Assembly (NCBI GenBank): GCA_009741485.1
Contig: CM019227.1
Location: forward strand, 11,075,647 to 11,139,646
Direction of reading: 5' to 3'
Source: Malurus cyaneus samueli
Taxonomy: Eukaryota > Chordata > Aves > Passeriformes > Maluridae
DNA: 64,000 bases
Shown: positions 27,801 through 42,000 of the stretch, in pieces
Position numbering within the stretch: position 1 is the first letter of the stretch
How the letters are laid out: every line of letters begins with the position of its first letter
The notes under the pieces: model-generated
What the model saw: the letters and a program-made list of their open reading frames with translations, nothing else
Told to the model about the DNA's origin: nothing
The model's database searches: none
Program-made: the position numbers and the translations under genes

Positions 27801-29461
27801 GAAGAGAAGCAGTAAAGGTTTCAGTATTACAGATGGAATGGCAGATGGGAAGCAAAAGCTTAATATGAAGCAGCTCTGGATAAAAACTATTAATCCACAA
27901 AATTCATATGTTCTTATGCAGGGAAACCTAGCAAAACCCACTGCAATATGACTAACCAGAGAGAAGTGTAAAGTGCCCCTAGCCCATTATCTGACAAATC
28001 ATGGCATGGGGTCCAGAAGAAAAAAAAACCCTCAAACACCCTATTTACTATTTCCTGGGAAAACAATCAGCCCTCTCTGGGGTTTGCAGGGAGGTAATGG
28101 CTTTCTAAAGCCTATAAATAATATACATTTATAATGTCTCCACCATGAAAATGAAATGGACTCATATTTGATGAGATAACATTTTAACATTTTTATAGCA
28201 GTAATATTCCGTATTAAAAAAGATACTTAACACTACTTATAAGTCACTGTCATTGAAGTTGCAGCACTGAAAAAGGCTTCTTACTTTTAGCTGAAGTGCA
28301 TCATGGTGTGAAGAGGAAGCACGTTGCCATCAGTTTCTGCTTTGGAGAAAGGGAAGTGAGCCCTTCAGCCCTGCCTGGGTGCCACTGAGAGCAGCAAGGG
28401 GGATGCACAGCCGCAAGAACGCCCCCTCTGAAGAAACAAGTGCCCGGAATTCTCCAGCTGAATGGCACTTGTTCAGAGTTTGAAAGACTGCAAGATAGCA
28501 TTATTACAAAGAACCCATTGACACTGAACCCACTGCAGGCTGCTCCACAAGCCCCGTGGCTGTTGATGGCCATGTCTGGAGGTGACAGACCCCATCTGGT
28601 TCCACAGGGAACTGGGAACAGTTCAGGCTGCCCCAGGTCATGGCCTCAACATTACACCATGGTTGGGGTGGACTCAACACCACAGGACAACTGGACACAA
28701 CTGCTGGCACCAGTCTGTAACCACACCAGACCTTCAGCAACCATTCTGCTGCAATTTGTCTTGTTGGATTCACAGTGCCAACACGTACCTCTCCCTTTAT
28801 GGCCTTGCCTAAGTCCACTTGTTAGCATCAATACAGCATTCCTCACCAGCGAAGTGAGTAATAGGGAATAACAAGGTAGTTATTCCCAAAACTCATGAGA
28901 TATACAGAAAAATACACATTCTCCCTTAAAGACAAGGTTAATATCTCAAAATTGTTAGTCCTCTTCCCGTTGGACACCAAAAGTGTTTAACTCCAAATAC
29001 TGGGATTTCTTCATTCAAATCCCCATGTTCTAACATCAAGGCAGTCTCAGTGACTGTTGTGCTTTAATCTTCCTCCCCAAAATGTGTTGCATTTCATTGA
29101 GAGTGCTTAGAAATGGGCACCAACAATAAAATATTTTTGTCAGTCCTCACAAAATCCTTCCTAAGGCATGGGCTCAGGGGTTTTGTCATTATTCACTTCA
29201 GTCCAAGAAGCACCTTGAGGGAGGGATTCACACTTCGAGAGAGATCTTGGAAAAGCCTAACCAGGGGAAGCATATTTCTCTTCTAGGAATATTAAAACCA
29301 TGTCATATCATCACTCATCAGGAAACGGCCCAAGAAAGTCACTTCCCCTTTCACTGATTCATTTCAACATAGAGGAAAACAGAAGCCACAAGGAGAATTT
29401 CATGTTTTCCTCCTCTTCATAACTCTTACAGCCTAAACCAAACAGCTGAAGGATACTTGGG

Positions 29462-29515
29462 AGTTTTTGTTGTTGTTGTTTGTTTGGGGGTTCTTTGCTG
29501 GTTTGGGGTTTTTTC
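29462..29515. repeat. GTT/TTTGG low-complexity patch
   Basis: This is a T/G-only stretch (TTTTTGTTGTTGTTGTTTGT, then TTTGGGGG and GGTTTGGGGTTTTTT) in intron 5. Such G/T-rich low-complexity sequence is common in bird introns. Confidence 0.75.
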
Positions 29516-30199
29516 ATGGACTATCTACTTTTGCACAATATAGGAATGAAGCTCTGAGGCCTGGGTGATGTAAATCCAGAAAGAATATAATTTCCCTTAA
29601 AATCACAAGCCTTATCATGTGATGGTGTATGAAGTTCTTTGCCTGACACCATCTGAATAAAGTTATTGAGTCAATGGTGGGTGCTGAAGATACAATTGAT
29701 TTCTAGCAAGTTATTTGTCACTCTAGAGCCATTATCCTCCACAGAGAAAGCACAAAAAAAAAAGGGAGAGGAGTACCTGAATCTATATTCATACCTTTAA
29801 CACTTGCTGAGACATCAAATCAAACTGTTAATCAGAGCCCTGGGAGGGAGGAATCTCTCCATGCCTGGGATTCATTTGCTGAGCTCCAGCACTGCTGGCC
29901 ACTTTACCCATCCTCTCTTGCAGGTACCCCTTTTGTTGGAAATAATGACTTAACTAGAGCTGCCTCTCAGTCAAAGTGCCCCCCAGGCAAGTGGCAGACA
30001 GACAGGGTACAATCAGGTGATTGAATCCTTGGCTAGTGTGGCTGTCAGACACCAGCCTCACCAGCAGCAGTTTTCTGCTGAAATATAAAAGAAACTGCCC
30101 CTCTGCTTCTTGCAGCACACAGAGACACGTCATCCCTTATAGCCATAATTATTATCCTTTAGGAACAAATCATGTACATTCTTAAAACGCTCATTGTAC

Positions 30200-30402
30200 C
30201 TGATGGGGTAGTCAGCAGCACTGAGGTTAATGAAGAAATCCCAGGGCCAGTCACTCATCTCCATTAAGTCCTTCATGGTCTGCAGGTAGGTGGTCAGCAG
30301 GCTTGCTCCTCCCCAGATGGTGGCCATTCTCCAGGAGGTGACTCTCACATTTGGGTACTGGCTGGCAAACTGCAGCACTTGCCGGTGCAAGTAATTGGAC
30401 CG
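30200..30402 (-). CDS. XYLT1: XYLT1 exon 5 (GT14 core)
   Basis: This 203 base internal exon encodes [11 protein letters not shown] through [13 protein letters not shown], which is part of the nucleotide-sugar binding half of the xylosyltransferase domain. The acceptor is TTCTCCTGTAAAG, read in phase 0. The donor is CAG|GTACAA, leaving AG of a split arginine codon. [13 protein letters not shown] contains the tryptophan equivalent to human W392. NLS in FFINLSAAD is the conserved sequon equivalent to human N421. It matches human codons 363-430 without gaps. Small substitutions (FASQYPN and SWRM in place of human VSRQYSN and PWRM) are ordinary for a bird-mammal comparison. An open frame continues past the donor for about 23 codons but that part is intron: the conserved protein resumes in exon 6. 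Confidence 0.98.
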
Positions 30403-31185
<783 letters not shown>

Positions 31186-34100
31186 TCAAAAACAAAACAC
31201 AGGACATCTCTGAGTGTATCCACAGGGCAGGGGTGCAGAGAGCAGTACACATTCCACCTGGGCTCTTCCTTCAAAGGCACTTTGTAGGGCAGGGGGAGAA
31301 CTCACAGGGGTGCCAGCCTGTGTTCCATATGGTTTGTTCCCCTCTCCTCTGTGCCCACACAGGGCCACCACCCCTTGGGCAGCAGCCCATGCCCATGGCC
31401 TCATCCTGAACAAGGCTGCACAAACATGGACAAGTACCCAGATGTTTATGGGTTGGATCAAGCTCTACCCGAGTACAGCCATTTGAACCCTCAAAGGAAT
31501 CTCCTCCAAGTTTGTAAGCAGCATCCAGAGTATTCAAACAATGACAAGGCAAACATTCCCCCAGAAGGAAACCCCCTGTTTAGCCAAAGCTGCTCATCCA
31601 CAGCCCCTCAAGGAACAGCTTTTGCAGTAGTACTGCTCATAAATTAGTGCCACTTTATCATCCCCAGTTGTGTTCAGACTAGACAATAGCAAATTTCTAG
31701 CCCCATGAGTCACTCTTAACCTTACATGGGACACAAACAACTTAAATGGTATTTTTTTAAAAACCCTTCATCACTGTTTCAGAACTACTTGGATGTGTAT
31801 TAAAATATTAGAAAGAAGCTTACTTTTTTTTTTTTCTATAATTTTCAGTTCATTTATGATGGTCATTAGCCTATGCCCAATTCTACTGTTTCTCCTGTGC
31901 AGCTATTGAGCTTCACCATGCACGTGCTTAAGGTTTCTTCCGAGTGACAGGGACAAAAAGGGACTGTGAGAGAAGGAAAATGTGCTTGCAAAGAGAACTG
32001 ACAGGGGAATGAAGGGCAATTGCAATTGCAAAAACAAGCCATTTTTCTTTTAAACTGCTTTGATTTCAAGCTGATGATGTTCCATCAATGGACTCAAATA
32101 TTTTTAGTGGTTTTCATTACATTTTTGGATACCTCTCTTCTGTAATCTGTGGTTTTCTGCAATGATATGCAGAAGGTGAGAGGAATTTAAAATAGTCATA
32201 TTATGGGTCTTTTATTTTAATCTAACTTGCTTTCAATACCTACACTATCATTTATCTAGCAATTACTGAGAACAAAATGCTCTCAAATCTTCACCCGAAA
32301 TGCCACCTCACTGCATCAGTTTTCTTTAATAAATTCCTGCAGTGACTTATTTTGCTCTCTGCTGTTTTCCTTCTCTTAGGTTTAGGTTTTTATACATGCA
32401 TTTGCCACCTGCATACTATTATGGGTTTTTGAATATAATCCTATTCTTGGCTGCCTGGAGTTTCACAAAGGAAGAATGTTACTTTTTCCATCTGCCAGAC
32501 TATCTGTTACTTTGCTCTATGCTGTCATTTCCCTGCTTTTAGCTCATGGCTGCTTAGCACCCTCAGACTACTTCACCGATAAAGAACCAGCACGGTTTGC
32601 AAAGAAGATGAACTTGGCAGGAAACACTGAATTGAGGATCTGCTTATTAAAAAATACAGCAGGACTTCAGATCTGTATGAGCAATGTCAAGACCTGAATA
32701 GCTCCAGCCACTTCATCTCTGTAAAACTCACGCAGACCAAAGCCTAGCACATCATGTCAGTGCATTTCCCACTTCCCAACATGTTCAGAGAATACCCTTT
32801 TTCTAGAGTAACTTAGGCAGATCAGTGCTTTACAAACCTTAATAAAAAGCCCATAATGTCAATAGAAAGTAAAACAACAACCATGAAGAATTTGATCATT
32901 ACAGTTCCATCCTGGGAGCACAGCTCTACCCTCACAATTGCTTTACACACATGAGTCAGTGGGGAGAGTGAATGGAGCATCCTCTTATGGCCATCTGGGA
33001 CAGGTGAAACAGCTCTGGCCTCGAAGCAGGACTTGTCTTAGGATTCCTCAAAGTTTGCTGTTCATTACACAACAGGAACAGCGGATAGAAGAGCAACTTC
33101 TCACATTGCATTGCTCCAGAGAAACTGGAACCTCAACAGAAGGGGAAATGCACACCCAGCTCATCTTCCAGCCCATGTATCAAAGGGTGTTTATTGTGCC
33201 ATCCGCTGCTGAAAACAAACCACAGCACTCTGCTCTGTCACCAAATGTCTTGCACAAACTTACTGAGGAAAGTGAAAGCTGCCCTCTTGGTTCCTGCTCA
33301 TAGCCTGACAGGACTGACATCAGTGTGTTGGCAGGAAAACCTGTACCTGCTTTCAAAGATAACACGAGAACCTCAGCTCTAGTGCAATTTCAACTTGCAC
33401 CTTCTATGCCCAGAAAAATCAATACTCATAATTAAGAGCTTAATTTTCAACTCTTGCAGCATTACTAAATGCCAGAATAATGAAGATAGTGCAATCATTT
33501 TCACATTTGTGGGGATGCCACATTATGTTCAATCATCCCCCAATGTAACCCAGAGCCAATCTGCTGATCTCTCACCTCTACTGTTAATTAATGGGATCAG
33601 ACCTCCCCAGCAGCACAAAGCAATCTTTCAATCTATTTTGTGAGCCATCTTATGTTCTGTAAATCAATCCATCTCGTCCTGTTTTCAGTGTGGTATTGTC
33701 CTGGCTGCCCAACAGATCTCCTCTGCACAGATACCGGGATGCTGCTGACTTCATCTGAGCACAGCCACGTGTGTACGCTGTGCCTTGGTCCATGAATCAA
33801 TGGACAGAGGACATCAGAAGAGTTATTGCTGTGTAGTTCAGCACACTATTTACTGCTATTACATCCATAAATGCAATCAGAAGCCCTGTCATTACAGCAG
33901 GAGTATGAGCAACAATCACTCCAAAGAGGCAGAGCTCTGAAGTCCCTACTTAAACTCCCAGGAGCAGCCCCATTCCCTTCAGTGGGACCATTTCTGCAAC
34001 AGCCAGCTGAGTGGTAGTTGCTGAACTCAGATTTCCACTATAAACCCCTTTTCAATTGCTCAACAACTCTACAACACAGCAGGTTGAAAATTTCCAGGCT

Positions 34101-35862
34101 TGGCTTTCATCTGAAAATGTTTTCCATTTTGATTATAGCAAAACTAGCTTTTCCTTGTACAAATGGTGGCAAGACCAAAAATAAATAAAGAAAAAAGTTT
34201 TCATTCAGGAAACAAAAATTTTGTATCAGACCTGGTAATAGAAGTAGCTGGCGTTCTATAAAAACGACAAAAAAAAAAAAAGTCATTGAGCAATTTCCCA
34301 GTGAGCCATCAGGAACTGATGAGAAGGTTTTGTCTGAGGGTTTGGTGACAGCAACATTCCCCTGGCCTGAGCCAGAACTCTTGCTGGAGCTCAGCCCCAA
34401 TGGCCCACTAGAGCAAGGGCATCAGCTGCCATCAGGCTCGAGAGGGGAGGCTCTGTCGTGCTGCAGTGCTCTCCTGTGACAAACACCTTGCACCAGAGAG
34501 GTAACTTCTGAAGCACAGCTTCTGTTAACCATACTTAGATGGAAAGCCCAACTTTGGGATGTCCACTTTCACCTCCAGTCTAAGAAATGCTTTACTGGTT
34601 TCCATGGTGGCCCTTGTGGAGATCTTTAGTGAAAGAAAAGATTTTATGTGAACACTGATTTTATATACATACATATATATTTAAATTATTACAATTATGT
34701 GTATATAAAATGCCCATTGGTCTGTCCACTGTGCAGAAGACCCCTTTGGTAAATAAGATAATTACCATAAAGTGGAATCAGCACCCTGTGTGCCCATTGA
34801 GCCCGGCACATGCACAGCCCAGGCCAGTGAAGGGCTCTAGCAAAGCAAACCAAACCCCTGATGAAGATAATCACCCCATCTGGTCACTGGTGTAGCTCCT
34901 CCTAGTGGATTTTACCTTGTTTTCCTAAGGAGGAGAGGTGAAATCAGTTGAGATGATCTCAGTAGAGATGATCTGCACAACTGTCCCCAGGCATGGGGAT
35001 TCAAGAGAGAGGGTTATGATTTACAGAATGAAGTGTTGCTATTTCCATTCTGTAGATTTCCTGAAAATTGCTGTTACCCATACCTTTTATCTCAGAGTTA
35101 GCACTGAGCACCTAAGAAAAAAATTCAGAAATCACACTGCTATTGAAGAGTGGATATTCAATTTTTTTGCAGTAATGTTTCATCCCAACAATCCTGTTCT
35201 ACTATTTTTCAGTCTCAGACTCTATCAAGAATTACAGGAGCAATTTATGATCCTCTGTAACTTCATATGATCAAGTAACCCATAAGCAAAAAAATCAATG
35301 CAAGGTAGGAGGGAAGCAGTGAGACATAATTTAGAAGCACTCCGTGGCCACTGCATTTAACATTAAAAAGACAGATTTCAGTAATGTTCTTTCCATGCTG
35401 AGAAGAAACCCTGGCTTGGAACAAAGGAGCTGCTGATGTGGGCATTTTGAGTCTTCTTTAATCATTTCAGAGGGTGACAGCATAAACTTAGGGCAGTCAG
35501 AGAAGAAGAGTCACTGCCTTACAGATGGAAATTCCCTTCATGAGATCACTGGAAGCTTCTCTACAGTGAGGTTGTGAGCTGATAAGCAGCTCTGGATCCC
35601 TGCAGAATTTATATAAAAAGGGAAACTCACTGAAATGACAGATGTAGGTTCAGTTCTACTGTTCATGAACAGAAAAATAAAGGGCAGGAAAGACACCCTG
35701 CACTCGAAATGAAGGTCTTTTTTCACATGACTTGCAGAATTCACTGTAAAGAAGAAACATAAAAACCTTGAGAACAAGGACAGAAATTTTTTGTACCACA
35801 AAACCTGCAAAAGTGGTTGGGATAACACAGGACTGTTCAAAATCAATCTTCAGGATCCATGT

Positions 35863-35878
35863 ACACATGTACATGTGT
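35863..35878. repeat. perfect 16 bp palindrome
   Basis: ACACATGTACATGTGT equals its own reverse complement. It is in intron 3, in a CA/TG-rich setting. Confidence 0.9.
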
Positions 35879-35979
35879 GTGCAGCAGAAGCACACTCATG
35901 GTCACTACATTTCTAAAAAAACCAGGCAGCACTTGGTTTGAAGCAGCCTACCATATTTCAAACAAAAAAATTGTTCTAT

Positions 35980-36400
35980 CATGCAGTCAGTATCAAGTTA
36001 TTACTGAAACCATTTTTATGATTTGCAAATGACCAGCTAATTATCAGATTCCACTATACTGCATTTGCAGTACACACTAAACTTAATTTACTGCAATACT
36101 TATCTAGGCAGGGCAACCATCTCTCTAACAAGCTTGTTTTTCTGACTATTCTAATTATGAAAATGGTAGCATTCCTGGGAGACAAATCTCAATTATTTTT
36201 AGTTTTGCTGGAGTGTGTTAGTCAAGCATTTTCTCCCTATTCCTACGGACTGCCATGAATAAATAACACTCAAAAGCAACAGTAAATTAATTAATGTTGA
36301 ATTAGAATGAATCTCATAATAATAGCGTTTATCATCTCAATTAACAGCCAATTAGCACATTATGATCACTGTTATTAGGGTGAATACAAAATGCCTTTTA
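35980..36400. promoter_or_regulatory. candidate conserved non-coding element (unproven)
   Basis: This AT-rich, repeat-free block in intron 3 contains a palindromic octamer ATTTGCAAAT (36021-36030), the homeodomain-type core TAATTA (36038-36043), and further TTAATTAATG, CAATTAACAG and CCAATTAGC motifs between 36280 and 36360. This texture is typical of vertebrate developmental enhancers, but conservation cannot be judged from one sequence. Confidence 0.3.
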
Positions 36401-36604
36401 AATGAGCATTAGACTATTTTTCCTGTTGGACTTCAGAGATGTAATGAAAAGGAGACCCAAGAACAGACAGAAATATTCCTTTCAAAGACATTTCATCCTT
36501 CTTGCACCTTACAACTGTGACTTTCCAGTCCAAAAACCAACCAAACCCTGGGCTGCATCCAAAGCAGCACGGCCAGAAGGTCGAGGGAGGGGATTGTGCC
36601 CCTC

Positions 36605-37065
36605 TGCTCTGCTCTCCTGGGATCCCACCAGATCCCATCCCTGTTCTGATGCACCCAGCACAGGAAGGACATGGAGCTGTTGAGGCAAGTGCAGAGGAAG
36701 CCATGGAGTTGGTGAGAGGACTGGAACAGCTTTCCTGAGGGAGCTGGGGCTGCTCAGCCTGGAGAACAGAAGGTTCTGTGCAGACCTTCAGCACCCCAGG
36801 GGTGTCTACAAGGAGAGGGACTTTTCATCAGGAACTGCCGTGATAAGGCAAGGAGTCATGGGTACAAACTGAAAGAAAGTATCAGGTTAGATACTAGCAA
36901 TAAATTCTTTACTGTGAGGGTGGTGAGGTACTGGAAAATGTTTGCCCAGGGAGGCTGTGGATAGTCCAACCCTGTAAATGTTCCAGGCCAGGCTGGACAA
37001 GGCCTTGAGAACCTGGTCTAGTGAAAGGTGTCCCTGCCCTGTCCCTGGCAATACTTGGAATCACA
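36605..37065 (+). mobile_element. CR1 LINE 3' region, plus orientation
   Basis: Several diagnostic CR1 phrases occur in order: GCTGCTCAGCCTGGAGAACA, a phrase like ACAAGGAGAGGGACTTTT, AAATTCTTTACTGTGAGGGT, then GGCCAGGCTGGACAAGGCCT and CTGGTCTAGTGAAAGGTGTC. This is the common avian CR1 3' segment (F/Y-like subfamily). The terminal octamer repeats are lost after about 37065. The element is antisense to XYLT1. The weakly matching left part (36605-36700) makes the start uncertain. Confidence 0.85.
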
Positions 37066-39037
37066 AAAAAGGAGGAAGACCACTATTTACAGGTACCTGT
37101 GTTATGCAGCCCTAAGAAGACACTCAAATAACAGAAATTTTCCAGGCTGGCTCTCGGGACAAACCTGCAGCCTGTTCCAAGTGTGATCCCCATCTCAGAG
37201 TTAAAACTTGCAGAGCTCAACCAGCTCAACACTGCAACCAGGAGCAACTCCTAAGTGCACCAGTTCCATGACAACACACCAAATGGAAAAGGAAAACCAG
37301 CAGTCCTGTCTTTTATGGCTGACACACAAGGTGTGAGAGTTTCCTTACTGTCACATCAGAGCTCACTGCAGGAGGAGACATTTCATTCAGCTCTTGTGCT
37401 CCAAAAGTGACTCCCATCCTGCAGTGACCACTGCCAGGAAAACCTTGTGCTCGTGAGGAGGGGAGAGGTGACAGAAGGCCAGAAGTAAAAGGGTTCAGAT
37501 GAGGCATGTGTTTAATTACCTTATCCATCACTGGTTGTTGCTAAGGATGCTCCTATCAACAGCCCCAAACTGATGTGAACAGGAATTAATCATACAAGGT
37601 AAGTCACCCCACCACTCCCAAGGAAACTGATGACACAAACCCAGACTGAAGCGTTTACAAAACCTCATTCACAATTTGTATTTTCTGGACAATCAGCTAC
37701 TGATTTAGGTGGCCTGAATTACACTCCAGAGGCTGCCAGCCCTCTCGCTGCGGATGGATTACATCCCAACTGGGACACCACTGACAGGCTCACCACCACT
37801 CATGCCAAAACCAACAATGGGCTTTGGAGTCTGCTCTTCTCTGAGGAACCTCACTCCCTTTTCTGTTGGAAAAGCCTTTAGATTTCTTGTGCAGGATGAG
37901 AAGAAAACATAGAAAATGTCCTTATGCCAGTCCAGACTTTCTCTTCTGCCTCAAATCATCAGGAAGCTTAAGCCTTCAAGGAACAGAAACTTAAAAGCCA
38001 AAAAAGTTACTACAAGAGCAACCAAGGCAGACATCAAACAAGAGAGGAACAATATCAACATAACAAATCCTAAGCAAAATAACAACAGAAGTATATCAAG
38101 GCTTATACTTCAAATTAGCATTTGAAACAGGCTTTGCTGATTGGAGTGTCTGTTTCAGTGTGTTTGGAGACTGGCACACCGTAACCTTTACACCATCTCT
38201 TCCTCTCATGCTCACAGCACGAATAATCAATAAGGAGTGAAAACACAAGCAATTACACACGCCTCTACCTCACATAACCTCCCAGGAGATATTATGTACT
38301 GCTGAGACTACCAAGAAATGAATAGGTAGATAAAAGCATGTTTGTTACCCGTCTGATCAATGTCTTCCCTTTCTGTTTCACGGTGCTGTCATCTTTCAAG
38401 TCCTACCTAAAGTATCTTTGCCCCAAATAATCTTAAGAAATTAACAATCATTATAAACAGCTGGTGTAAGGCCAGGACCGAGTTAATTGATACCACATGA
38501 GTATCTGGTGTGTTAACTCAAAGTTAATCCTCCCCTTGAGATTCCATTATATCTGTGCCCTATTTTTTGAATGCAGAATTGGAAGGGCAAAATCTACCTT
38601 TATTCTCTACTCAAGATAATTATGAACATAAAGTTGGAAACAGACCAAAAAAGTGAAGAATTTCACATATATTTTACATAGCCAATTTGAAAAGGTCAGG
38701 CTGGTACTGAGAACAAAGACTGCACTAGCAAAAGCAAAAATCAACCCTCAAACCTGTTCCTTGTGTCAGCGTGTTGCAGAATGGGAAAGTTTAGCCTCGT
38801 GTTTTAGCTGACACTCACAGTGCAAGTGAAATTAATAGGAACTCCACAATACAGTCAAAAGAGAGAGGACAGATAAATAGCCCAGGTCTGTGCAGATTCA
38901 CTCCAAAGCTGTCAGGCTCTGCTTCCTCTGCATCTCTTTGAGTCAAACTTTGTGGATTTCAAAGGCTGCAGGGCTGGAGATGAGCACTGTTAAGAATCTC
39001 ACACTGTGGTAATAAAAGATGCGTGAGACATCACATT

Positions 39038-39062
39038 CACACACACATATATATATATATAT
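39038..39062. repeat. compound (CA)n(TA)n microsatellite
   Basis: A short CA run passes into a TA run (CACACACACATATATATATA and onward) in intron 3. A related TA-rich patch lies at 34661-34685. Confidence 0.9.
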
Positions 39063-42000
39063 GCCTCGAGTTTGTATACACTGGTAGATAATCTAAGACA
39101 CAGCTGGAACTGAAACATTTAAAGTAAAGCAGCACACCTGAAATCAAGCCTCCCTCAGAAACAAATTCAGTTTCTACACTCAGAGTATACGTTTTTCAGC
39201 AAAACTCATTTTTTGACACGTAACTACTGTCAAATATCCTTCATGTTAAAGGACACTGGCAAGCAATGGTTCTGACAAATGACCCAAAGCACATCTCATT
39301 TGCCCACGTGAATAGTAACACATGAATTATTCTATCATTGATCAGCTTAAGTGCTCCCCAAAAGCTTGCTACCATGTGTATTACTTAAAGGATGAAGGTG
39401 GAATGTGAATAATTTTACTCAACAGAGAAGAACAAAAGGACCAATCTTCTCTGAGTATATTGCTTGTCAGATGGAGGAACGCAACATAATTGTATTGTGA
39501 CATTTCCACCAGCAAATAGATTCCACTGTAAGCAATTAACACTTGTTCCTTCAGCAGACTTCAAAAATGTAATTGTATGGTATGCTCAGTTACAATAACA
39601 TCGGAATAATAAATGACACTGCACTACTTGAGCTAGATTGTAGCATATATAGAGAGGTTAAAACACAGGAGAAATAGATGGATGTTAATTCTTGCACAGG
39701 CCACCCTTACACTCCAAAGCTGTTCATTAACAAGGGTGTAAATATTCACATTTTTAGAAAAAACAAGCGCCACTGACAATGAGTACTCTGGATCTAACTG
39801 AAGTGGAGAATTTTGGTCTGTGCAGTGCATATAAGAACCTGTGTCTCTCTTCCTGGAGATGGGAAAGGTAGGGCTGGGCTCTCCTTCCTGGCTTTCCAGA
39901 AGCTGCTTCTGATCAAGAGGGATTAGTAAAGATGGTTTAAGAAGGAAAAAAGAAAAATCGTCGGGCATTAATCCTCTAAACATTTCATAGCCAACATATC
40001 TTTAATACAATCCCTCTAATCCAATTAGGGTGCCTTGAAAATCATATCTTGAATTCCATGGTTCATTGTGCTGGGCTCTGTGCGAGTGAAACGTTCACTT
40101 AGCAGGGAGATGCTGAACACCTCCTCTGCTCACAGCCCCTTCCTCACCCTCTGAACCAAACCCTGGGACAGCACAGCCCCAGCTGCATCTGCACCAAACC
40201 TGTGCCCCAACAGGGGAGCACTTCTGGCATTCATCCCTTTGAAACAACAGAGAAAGCAACTCCTAATACAAAGGTTTTGCCAGAAGGGACAAATTACTAT
40301 GAATTAACTGAGCTTGATTTTTAAAATGTTCTAATGAAAATTATTTGGACTGGTTTTCATGAAGATATTATTTTCACACTTAAAGTGATGGGCAAAGAAT
40401 TGAACAAATCAGCATAGTCCTGTTGCTAAAATAAAGGACTTGCACTCCATTACTCCATCATGGAATAAAAGGACTCCATTAACATATCACACATCACCAG
40501 AGGAAAACAAAGGAAAAATCATATTGGTGGCATCAGAAAATGTTCAAACAAAACCAACATGAAGTGATTCTTTTGTATTTCAATAGACATTACAGTTTTG
40601 TTAAAAAAATCCAATGTGCTGAAAACTTCACTTTATTGACTAAATAAGTTACTGGCTGATGTTAAAATCATCTGGGGAAAATTTGTATGTGAAGTACATT
40701 CTTGCAATAATACCATAATTTATAAATGAATCATAAACTTCTCTCAGATGTTAACAAGTTCTATGATGCCCTTGGATGACAAGCAGCTGCTTCAACAGGA
40801 ACTTGTAGCAGGGTCTGCTCTATAATGCACAAGAAGAGTAGCTGGGCAATGTCTGAAACAAAAAAAAACCACTGACTTTCTACAGACAAAAATAATAATG
40901 GATATTGTTCCTAAAATTATGTTAACTCTGCTCTCGAGTCTCTCTTCCCATTCTGCAACTCTCCATTTTATGTCAGCAGTCAGAGGTATTAAATTTGGCC
41001 CCAGGCACTCCCCATTTCCTGCAGCTGGGACTGATCCTGCCTTCCAGTGCTGCTGCTGCCTGTGCACTGGCAAGGTCTGAGCAGGACCATGGCTCAAGGA
41101 GCTCTGATGGTGCAGCTCATCCCACCCCACTGCATTTGGGGAGTTTGGAAGAAGTGAGCTGATGCATTAGTGTGGCTCTCCAGGAATAACTCAATGTGAG
41201 ACAGGGCACACGTCCAAGTTGTTATGTATTTTAATTAGGTAAAGCGAGTGCTAAAAACTGCTTTGAAGGTCCAGATGTAATCCAGGAGCATTGGTTTCCA
41301 AGATTTGGGTTTTCCTCCTGCTATCTCTCACTCATACACAAGCTATTTGATCACCTCTATCACAAAGGCAGGCTTAAAAGATAAAAATAAAATTTTAAAC
41401 CCAAACAACTTCTGTTCAGATATAATTCAGTTCCTCCTCCCCTAGAAAGACAGAGCCCCAAACAAAGTCATTCACAACTTGGCTTTTATGGTACAGTAGG
41501 GCATGAAAATCATCAACTGGCAGCAAAACTGCTAAGTAAACCTAATTTAGGAGATGAAAATGTGTGAAATGCAAGAAACACCTCGCAGATTGTAAAATGA
41601 CATGTTTATTTTAAAAAGGAGACCAGGATAAGCCAGAACTGTTGGCAGAGGGTTGCAGTAGGAACCCAAAGGCTCCCTGGCTGTCAGGTGCTGGAGCTGC
41701 CCATGAGCTGCACAGCCCAGGCCAGGGGCAGGAGCTCCCTCTGACACTGAGCAGCTGAGTGAAGGGCGCAGGAGAAAAGCCCCGGCAGGTTTGCTGTAGG
41801 AAATGTTCTACATTCCACTGTCCAGAGGGGCAGGGTCAGTGAGGACCCGAGGGCAGCACCTCCGGACGGACAGGGACAAACCCAGAGCGCCGGAGAAGCA
41901 GCAACCACCGAGATCTCCAGCAAGGTCTGCTCTCACTGCCTGCAAACACTCCCGTGAGGCTCTGCCTACCAGGAACTCAACCTCCTCACAGCCTAACAGC

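Noticed and set aside
30130..30199. Continuation of the exon 5 open frame ([12 protein letters not shown]...)
   Set aside because: The consensus donor at 30199/30198 and the exact continuation of the conserved protein in exon 6 show that this is intron read-through.
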